This document shows positions 6,510 to 14,064 of a DNA stretch of 35,827 nt, one piece after another. The notes beneath the pieces were generated by a model. The model had not been told where the DNA came from. It was given only the letters and a program-made list of their open reading frames with translations, and did not search any database. A program made the translations under genes and the position numbers. Location of the stretch: positions 1 through 35,827 of the forward strand of contig NZ_RHOF01000042.1 of the NCBI RefSeq assembly GCF_003946445.1, read 5' to 3'. Each line of letters starts with the position of its first letter. Within the stretch, counting starts at the first letter, position 1. This DNA is from Loigolactobacillus jiayinensis. GTDB taxonomy: Bacteria; Bacillota; Bacilli; Lactobacillales; Lactobacillaceae.

Positions 6510-7424
6510 ATGGCACATTATACGCGTACCGCCACCACAGTAAATGAGCAAATTGATATATTATTTCGTCGTGGGTTGGATATAACTGTTGATGATCAAA
6601 CGATTCATCGTCTAGAGAATATCGGGTATTTTAAGTTTAAGGGCTACTGTTTTCCGTTTTATTCCGAGAAAGATAAGTTTGCGCTAAAAAATCCGCAACA
6701 AAACAAGAAATACACTTTTGATGAGATCTATCAATCTTATATGTTAGATCAAAAGCTTCATTTATTACTTTTAGGGCTAACAAATCGGATTGAAACTCAA
6801 TTTAAGGCTAGGTTAGGTTACTATATCGCAATGAATTACGGGCCGCTGGGTTATAAAAATAAAGCCTTATTTCGTAATGAAGAATTGTATAATAATTGGC
6901 AAGCTAGATCACAGAACGGTCAACAAAACGCTTTAGAACGTAACGAAAGCTACGTTAAGCATTATCAAACGGATTATGAAAATGACTTTCCGATTTGGGT
7001 CGTTCTAGAGATGGCTTCATTTGGCGATGTATCTAAACTATTTTCTGATATTAGTACTGTCGATCAAAAAACGTTTGCACGACAATATGGGCAAAGCTAT
7101 GTATATGTGAAAAGTTGGATTCACTTTATCGTTGCGGTACGTAATTATTGTGCACATAATTCGCGAACTTTTAGGCGGCAATTTCACGTTGCGCCACGGA
7201 TCGATAGTAAAGAAAAGCGTTTAGTAACCGAAAATTATTTAAACTTTGGTAATTTATTTTCGGCATTGTTTGTGGCTAAGAAAATGTGTAAAAGTCGCCG
7301 CTACTTCGACGATACTGTGGCAAGTATCAAACACTATTTCGCCGCTTATCCACTAGTTGATATTGGTTATTTTGGATTTCCGAATAATTGGGAATCTATA
7401 TTAGCTAATTTAGTCGTGTCATAA
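6510..7424 (+). CDS. abiF: AbiF/AbiD (Abi_2) HEPN-family abortive infection protein
   Basis: A 304-residue protein matching the Abi_2 family. It opens with the typical QIDILFRRGLDI and LENIGYFKFKGYCFPF segment (residues 13-50), continues with a helical core containing LLGLTNRIETQFKARL, and carries RNYCAHN around residues 211-217. The latter is an R-x4-H HEPN ribonuclease motif (Arg211, His216). Abi_2 proteins arrest phage growth by RNA cleavage and are thought to be controlled by an RNA encoded just upstream. The ATG follows GGGAGA, 16 bases beyond a terminator. The gene is AT-richer than the replication genes nearby. A terminator follows, so it is a single-gene unit. Immediately upstream lies a toxin-antitoxin pair, consistent with a defence patch. 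Confidence 0.87.
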   Translation: MAHYTRTATTVNEQIDILFRRGLDITVDDQTIHRLENIGYFKFKGYCFPFYSEKDKFALKNPQQNKKYTFDEIYQSYMLDQKLHLLLLGLTNRIETQFKARLGYYIAMNYGPLGYKNKALFRNEELYNNWQARSQNGQQNALERNESYVKHYQTDYENDFPIWVVLEMASFGDVSKLFSDISTVDQKTFARQYGQSYVYVKSWIHFIVAVRNYCAHNSRTFRRQFHVAPRIDSKEKRLVTENYLNFGNLFSALFVAKKMCKSRRYFDDTVASIKHYFAAYPLVDIGYFGFPNNWESILANLVVS

Positions 7425-7440
7425 GTAGCCAACCCAAACA

Positions 7441-7479
7441 AGCTCCCCGCTAGTATCAACTTAGTAGGGGGCTATTTTT
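7441..7479 (+). terminator. Terminator after abiF
   Basis: AGCTCCCCGCTA (7441-7452) pairs imperfectly with TAGGGGGCT (7465-7473), followed by ATTTTTA. Confidence 0.75.
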
Positions 7480-7495
7480 AACAAGCAAGCACAAC

Positions 7496-7553
7496 AAAAA
7501 CGCCGATCAAGTAGGTCACCCCTAAATTGAGTGATTTAATTGATCGACGTTTT
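7496..7553 (-). terminator. Terminator of the esterase/transport operon
   Basis: AAAACGCCGATCAA (7497-7510) pairs with TTGATCGACGTTTT (7540-7553), one mismatch, with a 29-base loop. Read on the minus strand it ends in GTTTTTG. It closes the operon whose last gene stops at 7612. The sequence 7554-7611 holds a smaller GCCC/GGGC hairpin and nothing else. Confidence 0.75.
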
Positions 7554-7611
7554 GTGGTTATAGTTCACGCCCTTATTTTAGCGGGCTTTATACGAGCAAT
7601 TTTGCTGGCAG

Positions 7612-8445
7612 CTAGAAGTCGACATGCGTTAAATCAAGTTGTTCGTCTAACCAGCTTGTCGCCAATTTAAACCAATTAGCGGCGCGCGGCTCGATATCTT
7701 CAGGATGATTAAAGCGTGCCGTTTCAATTGTGCCGAGAACTAAGCCATGCTTGCCCTTGGTAAACGTGTGACAATCAAACGGCACATGATGATCGGCTAG
7801 TGCTTCAGCATAAACTAAACTGTTTTTCATTGGGACGACAGCATCGGCGTAGGTGTTCCAAATAAAAGTCGGGGGTGTTGCGGCGGTGACGAGTTTTTGG
7901 GCTGACCATAACTTTCGTTCAGGACTGATTGCTAGTGCTTCCGCCGTGGTTTTTGGAAAGCCCATAGCTAGATCAATCACCGGATAGCCTAGTATTTGCG
8001 CTGCCGGCTGTAAGTTGCCAACGTTAAACTGCCGCGCGTGTAGATAGGCTGGCTCGTTACTTAGTGCATTCATTGTGGTCACAATATGCGCACCAGCTGA
8101 AAGGCCCAGCGTAACTATTTTATCTGGATCGCCGTTGATCGCGGTTGCATGAGCTTTGACGTATTGGATCGCCGTCAGACCGATATCAATTGCGTTAGGA
8201 TAAATGGGGCCTTGCGCTAGTAGATTATATTGGACGACTGCGGCTTGGTAGCCTTGGGCATTGAGTGCTAGCGCAACTGGTTCGCCTTCGCGTTCAGTCA
8301 TTTGAATAAAGGCACTCCCAGGAAAAATCAATACAATTGGCCATTTTCGTGGGTCATTGTCTTCTGCCAGCTGATCTTTCCAGAAATAGTCTAGCGTAAA
8401 TTTAAAATTAAGTGGTGTTTCTAATTCAATCGTTCCACACTTCAA
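7612..8445 (-). CDS. Alpha/beta-hydrolase esterase, paralogue 1
   Basis: A 277-residue esterase of the lipase/BD-FAE-like alpha/beta-hydrolase type. The visible parts are the oxyanion region (VLIFPGSAF), the nucleophile elbow GLSAGAH with Ser around residue 118, a candidate acid in TYADAVVP, and a late His in GKHGL. It lacks a signal peptide, so it acts in the cytoplasm. It starts with TTG behind AAGGAG and lies 14 bases downstream of a closely similar esterase. The operon starts with sugar isomerase and transporter genes and sits next to nanK, nanA and nanE. A role in removing O-acetyl or similar groups from imported sialic acid is a context-based inference. Usual sialate O-acetylesterases are SGNH hydrolases, so this would be a different family. 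Confidence 0.8.
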   Translation of the reverse strand: MKCGTIELETPLNFKFTLDYFWKDQLAEDNDPRKWPIVLIFPGSAFIQMTEREGEPVALALNAQGYQAAVVQYNLLAQGPIYPNAIDIGLTAIQYVKAHATAINGDPDKIVTLGLSAGAHIVTTMNALSNEPAYLHARQFNVGNLQPAAQILGYPVIDLAMGFPKTTAEALAISPERKLWSAQKLVTAATPPTFIWNTYADAVVPMKNSLVYAEALADHHVPFDCHTFTKGKHGLVLGTIETARFNHPEDIEPRAANWFKLATSWLDEQLDLTHVDF

Positions 8446-8459
8446 TGATGCTCAGCTCC

Positions 8460-9296
8460 TTAGATGACTGTTTGATTTGCTGATTTAAAACGCGCGGCCA
8501 GCCAATTGATAACTAATGGAAACCAGCTAGCAGCTTGTGGCTCAACGTCTTCGGGATGTGTGTAACGGGATGTTGCAACGTTACTGAAGGCGAGGCCATG
8601 AACACCTTGAGCGTAGATATGGTTTTCAAATGGGACTTTGTTAGCAATCAGCGCTGTCAGATAGGCGGCAGTGTTGGCGACAGGCACTAGTTCATCGGTA
8701 ACCGTGTGCCAAATGAAAGTGGGCGGCGTCTGCGCGGTAACTAACTTTTGTGCATGCCATAGGCGCTGATCGGAACTGATTTGTTGCGCCACGGCTTGAT
8801 CTTGCGGGAAGCCCATCGTCAAATCGATCACGGGATAACTAAGAATCTGAGCAGCCGGCTGGATCCGCGTTTCCTTAAATTGGTGTGCCGCTAAAAATGC
8901 TGGCTCGTTGCCTAGTGCGTTCATAACGGCAACTAAATGACCACCAGCTGAAAAGCCAGCGGTAACAATTTTATTAGGATCAGCATGTAAAGCAGCTGCA
9001 TTCTGCCGAACATAGTTAATTGTTGTTAATCCAATCAATGCGGCGTTCGGATAAAAGGGGCCAGTGGTGATCAGGTTATAACGCACCACGATCGCTTGAT
9101 AGCCTTTAGCTAAGAATGGAAGTGCCGCTAATTCCTCCTCACGTTCAGAAATACCAGCAAAGCCGCCACCAGGAAAGAGCAACACGATTGGCCAAGCGCG
9201 AGTATCTGGAAAGGCAGTGAATTGCTGGCGCACGTAAACCTTGATCGTAAAGTTTAATCCTTGTGGTGTTTGCAGCTTGACTTGCTTAAACTCCAA
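8460..9296 (-). CDS. Alpha/beta-hydrolase esterase, paralogue 2
   Basis: A 278-residue paralogue of the next gene in the operon. Shared features are PIVLLFPGGGF (HGG-like oxyanion region), the elbow GFSAGGH with Ser near residue 118, ERLW/QRLWHAQKLVTA-PPTFIWHT, and a late His in GVHGLAF. This copy keeps the more canonical PGGGF and SAGGH residues, whereas its sister has PGSAF and SAGAH, suggesting the two have diverged in substrate. The TTG start follows GGAGG at proper spacing. It sits 17 bases downstream of the sodium symporter gene. No export signal is present. A cytoplasmic sugar-ester hydrolase is likely; the exact substrate is unknown. Confidence 0.8.
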   Translation of the reverse strand: MEFKQVKLQTPQGLNFTIKVYVRQQFTAFPDTRAWPIVLLFPGGGFAGISEREEELAALPFLAKGYQAIVVRYNLITTGPFYPNAALIGLTTINYVRQNAAALHADPNKIVTAGFSAGGHLVAVMNALGNEPAFLAAHQFKETRIQPAAQILSYPVIDLTMGFPQDQAVAQQISSDQRLWHAQKLVTAQTPPTFIWHTVTDELVPVANTAAYLTALIANKVPFENHIYAQGVHGLAFSNVATSRYTHPEDVEPQAASWFPLVINWLAARFKSANQTVI

Positions 9297-9313
9297 TAGA
9301 AATGCCTCCAGTC

Positions 9314-10819
9314 TTATTTCTTAACGTAGTCTTCATTAATTGTAGCAGCAGTTAAGCCAGTCACGTCTTTATTATGACTTGGTGTTAACAAACTAACAAT
9401 GTAGCTGATCACAAATGATGAGATAAATGAGACACATGCGACAAGTAATGAGGAGATATTTAATGAATCAACGTAGAAGGATAGGATAACACTGATGATC
9501 AAGCCGGTTAATACGCCGACCGTGTTGGCACGTTTGGTGAAAATACCGACCGCAAAGATCCCAGCAATTGGGACACCGAAGATACCTGTAACCGTTAAGA
9601 ATAAGTTCCAAGTACCAGAAGCATTGCCCAATAATAGATAGATGGCAATACTTAAGCCCAGCAAACCAGCGATAATAATAACGATTCGTGCTAGGGTAAC
9701 GTCCTTAACACCTTTTAATTTATCATTAAAGAAACGTTGCTTGAAATCAGAAATGGCACAAGATGAAATTGCATTTAAACTTGAAGCAATAGTTGATTGT
9801 GCAGCCGCAAAAATCCCAGCAATAACTAAACCAGCGATCCCAGCAGGCATTTCTGTGATAATAAAGTAAGGAACAATGGCACTGGTGTTAAAGTGGCTTG
9901 GTAATGAGCCAGCATGTTGATAAAAACTGAATAGAATAGTTCCCATACCGAAGAATAATGGAATGGTGATCAAGGCTAACCAACCATTAGTGTACAGTGA
10001 TTTTTTGGCCTCTTTTAAGGAACCAGTTGTTTGATAACGCTGGACGACATCTTGGCTACCGGTATATTGATATAAAGTGTTGAAAATTTGACCGGCTAAA
10101 ATCAATGGGACAAATTTAGACATGTCATGGACGTTAAAATCAGCGCCAGAAATGAATTTATGATGGGTGGCAACGTCTTGAACAACGGTACCAAAGCCAC
10201 CATGAATATAGGCAATCCCTAAAATACAAACCAAGAAGGCACCAGCTAAAAGGAGGAAGCCTTGGATAACGTCACTCCAGATAACGCCTTCAATACCACC
10301 TAGGAAGGTATAGACAATACATAAGCCACCAATTGCTAAAGCGATTACAATTGGGTTGATATTAGAAACCGATGTAATGGCGATGATCGGTAAGTAAATA
10401 ACGATCGCTATCCGGCCAATATGATAAAGCATAAATAAAATACTACTGATAGCGCGCATGACTGGGCTAAAACGTTCTTCTAAATATTCATAAGCGGTCG
10501 TAACTTGTAGTTTTCTAAAGAACGGCACATAGAATTTAACTAATAAAGGCAGGATAATTAGAATAGAAAATGAGCCGATCGCATACGACCAATCTTGTAA
10601 GAAAGACTGTTCTGGTGTCGACATGAAAGTAATGGCACTCAAAGTTGTGGCATAAATACTGAAACCTGCTGCCCAAGCTGGAATTTTACCTTCTGCTTTG
10701 AAAAACGAATCCGTATTTTTACTAGCTTTACGTGTGAAGTACGCACCAACGCCTAACATGATCAATAAATATAAAACAAGTACGACCCAGTTTAATGTAC
10801 CAAAGCCAACTTTACTCAT
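9314..10819 (-). CDS. SSS-family sodium:solute symporter, probable sialic acid importer
   Basis: A 501-residue membrane protein with about 13 hydrophobic segments. It has the sodium:solute symporter signature: N-terminal LVLYLLIMLGVGAYF, then the FFKAEGKIPAWAAGFSIYAT stretch, GGIEGVIWSDVIQGFLLL, and GIFAAAQSTIASSLNAISS, the Na2-site serine/alanine helix. Family members import sugars, amino acids or sialic acid with Na+. Position in an operon beside nanK and nanA points to sialic acid (SiaT/NanT role). Its ATG overlaps the stop of the antiporter gene (ATGA), and a GAGGTGAAA ribosome site lies inside that gene. No MFS, ABC or TRAP sialate transporter is present in the window, so this is the candidate importer. 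Confidence 0.85.
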   Translation of the reverse strand: MSKVGFGTLNWVVLVLYLLIMLGVGAYFTRKASKNTDSFFKAEGKIPAWAAGFSIYATTLSAITFMSTPEQSFLQDWSYAIGSFSILIILPLLVKFYVPFFRKLQVTTAYEYLEERFSPVMRAISSILFMLYHIGRIAIVIYLPIIAITSVSNINPIVIALAIGGLCIVYTFLGGIEGVIWSDVIQGFLLLAGAFLVCILGIAYIHGGFGTVVQDVATHHKFISGADFNVHDMSKFVPLILAGQIFNTLYQYTGSQDVVQRYQTTGSLKEAKKSLYTNGWLALITIPLFFGMGTILFSFYQHAGSLPSHFNTSAIVPYFIITEMPAGIAGLVIAGIFAAAQSTIASSLNAISSCAISDFKQRFFNDKLKGVKDVTLARIVIIIAGLLGLSIAIYLLLGNASGTWNLFLTVTGIFGVPIAGIFAVGIFTKRANTVGVLTGLIISVILSFYVDSLNISSLLVACVSFISSFVISYIVSLLTPSHNKDVTGLTAATINEDYVKK

Positions 10820-12009
10820 TGTTTCACCTCATTAAGTTTCATAGAATTTACTTGTTGATTATCAGATTGTTGAATAAATATCTTTAGAATGAATGGCGCA
10901 ATGATGGTGGTCACAACGGTCACAACAATCATTGCGGTATAGTGATTTTGATCGATCAGATGAGTACTTAACGCAACATTCGCGACCACTAGGGCCATTT
11001 CACCACGAGAAATCATACCTGCACCGACAATGTTTGCGGCCGACCAATCTAAGTGGAATAGGCGCGCACCAAGTGCACCACCAATTTGCTTACCAAGAAC
11101 GGCAATAATGATCAAGGACGTGATGAAAATTAAATCATGTTGCATCCCAGCAAAGCTAATATTCAAACCGATACTGACGAAAAATACGGGAATGAAAACC
11201 GCGTAGCCAATGGGTTCGATTTTTAAAGCTAACTTTTCTTTGAAATTAGTTTCTGAAATGGCTAAGCCGGCAAAGTAAGCGCCGAGGACATCACTCATAC
11301 CTAGCGCTACAGCGAGTGCGGCAAAGCCGAAGCATAAAATAAGTGCGGCTGTCGTTTCGTTTTCACTTGCAGTTAGTTTGCTGAAAAATTGCAGGAAGCG
11401 TGGTACGAACCATTTTCCTAAAGCGAACATAACAACGAAGAATAGTAACTTAGTGATCAGCATTAATGGTAATGATTGGTTACTAGCAGCTGAACCACTG
11501 CCAAAGAGACCGACGCAAATACCTAATAAGATCACACACATAATGTCATCGGCCACAGCAGCACCAAGAATGATGGCACCTTCACGACTATTCAAGCGAT
11601 GCATTTCTTTTAAAACTTGGACGGAGATGCTGACAGAAGTTGCACTCAGGACTAAACCAATAAAAATGGCAGTTGTCCATTGAAAATTGAAAACGAAGAT
11701 ACACAAAGCTGCGGCACTGGCGGTAGGAAAGATAACGCCTAATGTGGCGACAGTTAAAGCAGGCCGCCAATAGCGCATCAATAGGTTTAAGTCGCCTTCC
11801 AAGCCAGCAATAAACATTAAAATAATGACGCCAAACTCGGAAAAATATTGAATGAAGGTTGTTGGTGTTAGCAAATGAAAGACTGCCGGCCCTGCTAACA
11901 CGCCAATCAGTAGCTCGCCGATCACGCTAGGCAGTTTAAGTAAGTTAGAGACGTGTGCACCGAGCTTGGTCAGCAGCAAGATAATGACTAACTGCATTAA
12001 ATAAGTCAT
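10816..12009 (-). CDS. CPA2-type Na+/H+ (cation/proton) antiporter
   Basis: A 397-residue protein with about 12 membrane segments. Motifs include LGAHVSNLLKLPSVIGELLIG at the start, GVIILMFIAGLEGDL, AAVADDIMCVILL (the DD-type ion-binding site of KefB/NapA relatives) and AGMISRGEMALVVANVAL. There is no C-terminal TrkA domain, so it resembles NapA-like Na+/H+ exchangers more than KefB/C. Its ATG overlaps the stop codon of the isomerase gene, and its own stop overlaps the symporter start, so translation of the three is coupled. Functionally it can expel the Na+ that the downstream symporter brings in. This pairing in one operon is uncommon enough to note. Confidence 0.85.
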   Translation of the reverse strand: MTYLMQLVIILLLTKLGAHVSNLLKLPSVIGELLIGVLAGPAVFHLLTPTTFIQYFSEFGVIILMFIAGLEGDLNLLMRYWRPALTVATLGVIFPTASAAALCIFVFNFQWTTAIFIGLVLSATSVSISVQVLKEMHRLNSREGAIILGAAVADDIMCVILLGICVGLFGSGSAASNQSLPLMLITKLLFFVVMFALGKWFVPRFLQFFSKLTASENETTAALILCFGFAALAVALGMSDVLGAYFAGLAISETNFKEKLALKIEPIGYAVFIPVFFVSIGLNISFAGMQHDLIFITSLIIIAVLGKQIGGALGARLFHLDWSAANIVGAGMISRGEMALVVANVALSTHLIDQNHYTAMIVVTVVTTIIAPFILKIFIQQSDNQQVNSMKLNEVKQ

Positions 12010-12752
12010 AATGTGGCCTGCCGTTGTTGTAGCGATTGGTTAACAAGCTCGATTTGTTCTGCTAATTGCGCTTTTGGGATGGCGTATTCCAGAAAGACAG
12101 GCACTGTTGGTTGTAACTGCGCCAACATCTGCGGCCAATCAGCTGCAGATTTCTTCAATAGTACAGTATCCTGATTTTTAATGGCCTTTAGATGGAAGAC
12201 GGTAATCGCTGCTTGCACTTTCGTGAATGCCTGTAACGGTACCGTATCGACCCAACACCAATTACCAGCGTCAAATGTGTAACCGAGACTTGATTGCGCT
12301 GTTTTGAGCCATGCGAGCCGCGTTTCAATATTACTCAAGGTGCCATATTCATTAGGCTGATTTTCAATGGTAACTTGAACAGCAGTTGCCTTTAATTGTT
12401 GCTGTAAGTCGGCAAGCGCTGCCGGGGAAATTTGTTGACAGTCACCCAAACTGAACTTAAGTGATTTAATATGATTTTGTTGCGCCATTTTTAGATAGGC
12501 AGCTAATTGAGGATTGATGTGCGTACCTTGGAAAAGTTCTTCAGGAACTGAATAGTAGAATTGCCAATTTTGTTGCTGACATAATTGATCGATTTTCTGC
12601 AATTCCGCTGTTTTAGTTGCTGACTGGAAAAATTCGCCACGAACTTCGATCGCATCAATTGCTGCATTGGTTAATTGTTGTAAACAAGCTAATTGTGAAA
12701 CCTGTGCTTGTAATTCATCTAGGAATACTGCTGTATTAATTGAAACTTTCAT
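12006..12752 (-). CDS. Xylose isomerase-like TIM-barrel sugar isomerase/epimerase
   Basis: A 248-residue protein of the sugar phosphate isomerase/epimerase (AP-endonuclease 2-like TIM barrel) family. Supporting strands are AIDAIEVRGEFF, IKSLKFSLGD, VTIENQPNEYG with a metal-ligand Glu, YTFDAGNWCW with an Asp ligand, VFHLKAIKN with a His ligand, and a final PVFLEYAIP with Glu. The set E/D/H/E is what such enzymes use to bind a divalent metal. It is the first gene of the antiporter-symporter-esterase operon, preceded by AAAGGTGG and a terminator-separated leader. The substrate is unknown. In this context it may act on an unusual sialic acid derivative or another imported sugar acid; it is not one of the standard Nan enzymes. 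Confidence 0.72.
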   Translation of the reverse strand: MKVSINTAVFLDELQAQVSQLACLQQLTNAAIDAIEVRGEFFQSATKTAELQKIDQLCQQQNWQFYYSVPEELFQGTHINPQLAAYLKMAQQNHIKSLKFSLGDCQQISPAALADLQQQLKATAVQVTIENQPNEYGTLSNIETRLAWLKTAQSSLGYTFDAGNWCWVDTVPLQAFTKVQAAITVFHLKAIKNQDTVLLKKSAADWPQMLAQLQPTVPVFLEYAIPKAQLAEQIELVNQSLQQRQATL

Positions 12753-12787
12753 GATTGTGCCACCTTTCTATTACACACAATAAAGCA

Positions 12788-12800
12788 GACCAGTGTGGTC
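12788..12800. promoter_or_regulatory. Palindromic operator candidate before the transport operon
   Basis: GACCA-GTG-TGGTC is a perfect 13-bp palindrome about 36 bases upstream of the isomerase start, in the expected promoter zone. No copy was found before nanA or nanK, so a regulator other than the RpiR protein is possible. Confidence 0.4.
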
Positions 12801-12831
12801 CAACTTAGAGCGGACAGGCCCTAAGCAGCGC

Positions 12832-12884
12832 AAAAAACCGCTAGTAATAGCCCTCGAGTTGGCTCGAGGTTATTACTAGCGGTT
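12832..12884 (-). terminator. Very strong terminator between nanK and the transport operon
   Basis: AACCGCTAGTAATA (12836-12849) plus CCTCGAG pair with CTCGAGG plus TATTACTAGCGGTT (12871-12884), with a four-base loop and a U-tract on the minus strand. It ends nanK transcription, so the downstream operon must have its own promoter. Confidence 0.93.
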
Positions 12885-12936
12885 GAATTTATGAGCGATT
12901 CATTTACAACGTTACCTTAGCATAATAAAATTATTT

Positions 12937-12950
12937 TGTAAACGCTTAAT
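12937..12950. promoter_or_regulatory. cre-like site at the 3' end of nanK
   Basis: TGTAAACGCTTAAT is close to the CcpA cre consensus (TGWAANCGNTNWCA) with a degenerate last pair. It overlaps the nanK stop and lies upstream of the terminator. A second partial match, ATAAGCGCTAG, is at 13923-13933 in the nanK-nanA intergenic region. Catabolite control of the locus is plausible. Confidence 0.4.
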
Positions 12951-13806
12951 TATAAAAATTAGCGACGGCGCCAAATAATTGCGCTTGATCAGCAAGCTGG
13001 GTAACACGTAATTCTGTCTGGCATAAATTAGGTGGTAATAGGGGTTCTAATGCCTGATTGAGTAGCGTTAACAAGAAATCACCTTGTTGCGAAACCGCAC
13101 CACCGATCAAGAGAATTTCGGGATCAAATAATAAGATAATATTTGCCAGGCCAGTTGCAACTTCTGCTGCCCAATTATCAATAAGCGTTACAAAAGGTTC
13201 TTCTTGTTGACGCGCTTTATCAAAAGCTACTGGCACACTTGTTTGGTAATCAACTAATTGATGTTCCAAAGTTAACGTCGAAGCGCGTTGTTCATAATTT
13301 GTTTTTGTTTGTGGATCGTAAAGTGTATAGCCGAGCGAGTTAGCCGTGGCATGGGCACCATTGAGTAACTGGCCGTGATCTAAGTAAGCACCACCGATAC
13401 CAGTGCCCAACGCGACACAGTAAACGGTATTTTTTTCTTGTGCTGCGCCAGCTAATTGTTCACCTAATAAGGCGGCATCAACATCGTTAACTACCACTAC
13501 AGGCAAACCACTTTGCTGTTCAAGCGTTTGTTTTAATGGTGTTCCTTGGTAGCCAGGGATAGTGGGGCCGGCGTACTGAATTTGACCTTCTGCACCAACA
13601 ATACCAGCTGTGCTAATGCCAATGCCAGTTAAAGCATATTTTTGCTGATAAGTTGCCGTAATTGCCTGTAGTTGCTGCAAAATATGGCCCGCGCGGTTAT
13701 GTTCAGTCGAACAACGACCGCCAGCACTGAGTTGTAGCTGCTCGTTGACCAAGCTGTACTTGATCGTGGTACCACCAATATCGAAAGCTAAAAATAAGTT
13801 AGTCAT
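12946..13806 (-). CDS. nanK: ROK-family kinase, probable N-acetylmannosamine kinase
   Basis: A 286-residue ROK protein. The N-terminal ATP-binding motif AFDIGGTTIKYSLV is clear, followed by GIGISTAGIV, VVVVNDVDAALLGE (catalytic Asp), and VYCVALGTGIGGAYLDHG. The usual C-x-C-G-x-x-G-C-x-E zinc motif is absent; around residues 150-165 there is a non-cysteine sequence (ANSLGYTLYD). ManNAc kinases in Firmicutes often lack that motif. NanK phosphorylates ManNAc released by NanA, giving the NanE substrate. The gene is divergent from nanA with a shared 258-bp control region and is followed by a strong terminator. A glucokinase or fructokinase function is the alternative; the locus argues against it. 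Confidence 0.8.
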   Translation of the reverse strand: MTNLFLAFDIGGTTIKYSLVNEQLQLSAGGRCSTEHNRAGHILQQLQAITATYQQKYALTGIGISTAGIVGAEGQIQYAGPTIPGYQGTPLKQTLEQQSGLPVVVVNDVDAALLGEQLAGAAQEKNTVYCVALGTGIGGAYLDHGQLLNGAHATANSLGYTLYDPQTKTNYEQRASTLTLEHQLVDYQTSVPVAFDKARQQEEPFVTLIDNWAAEVATGLANIILLFDPEILLIGGAVSQQGDFLLTLLNQALEPLLPPNLCQTELRVTQLADQAQLFGAVANFYN

Positions 13807-13858
13807 AAAATCATCTCATTTTCTATTAGATGCGGCTTTTACTGGATGAGTTGCTTTT

Positions 13859-13887
13859 ATCGTAGCATGTAATAATTATTTTCTCAA
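13859..13887 (-). promoter_or_regulatory. Promoter of nanK
   Basis: On the minus strand TTGAGA (13887 to 13882), a 17-bp spacer and TACGAT (13864 to 13859). An AT-rich imperfect inverted repeat (TAATAATTATTTT near 13870 and AAAATAATAATTTA near 13895) overlaps it and may be a regulator site. Confidence 0.6.
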
Positions 13888-13968
13888 ATTAAAAAAATAA
13901 TAATTTATATTTTCACCGTTATATAAGCGCTAGTGTAGCTTATTGGTAATTGTTATCGTTTTGTACAG

Positions 13969-13997
13969 TTGAAATATTTTTTATCTTATTGTATTCT
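13969..13997 (+). promoter_or_regulatory. Promoter of nanA with possible NanR half-sites
   Basis: TTGAAA (13969-13974), a 17-bp spacer and TATTCT (13992-13997). TGAAATAT overlaps the -35, and an inverted TATTTTCA occurs near 13909, facing the nanK promoter. RpiR regulators commonly bind TGAAA/TTTCA-type repeats, so these are candidate operator arms. Confidence 0.6.
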
Positions 13998-14064
13998 TCT
14001 TGGTGAGCGGTTGGATGAATTGAGTGATTCATTACAAAATTTAAAAAAATGAGGCTATTAGATT

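Noticed and set aside
12788-12800. NanR operator shared by all nan promoters
   Set aside because: The GACCA-N3-TGGTC palindrome occurs only before the transport operon and not before nanA, nanE or nanK.
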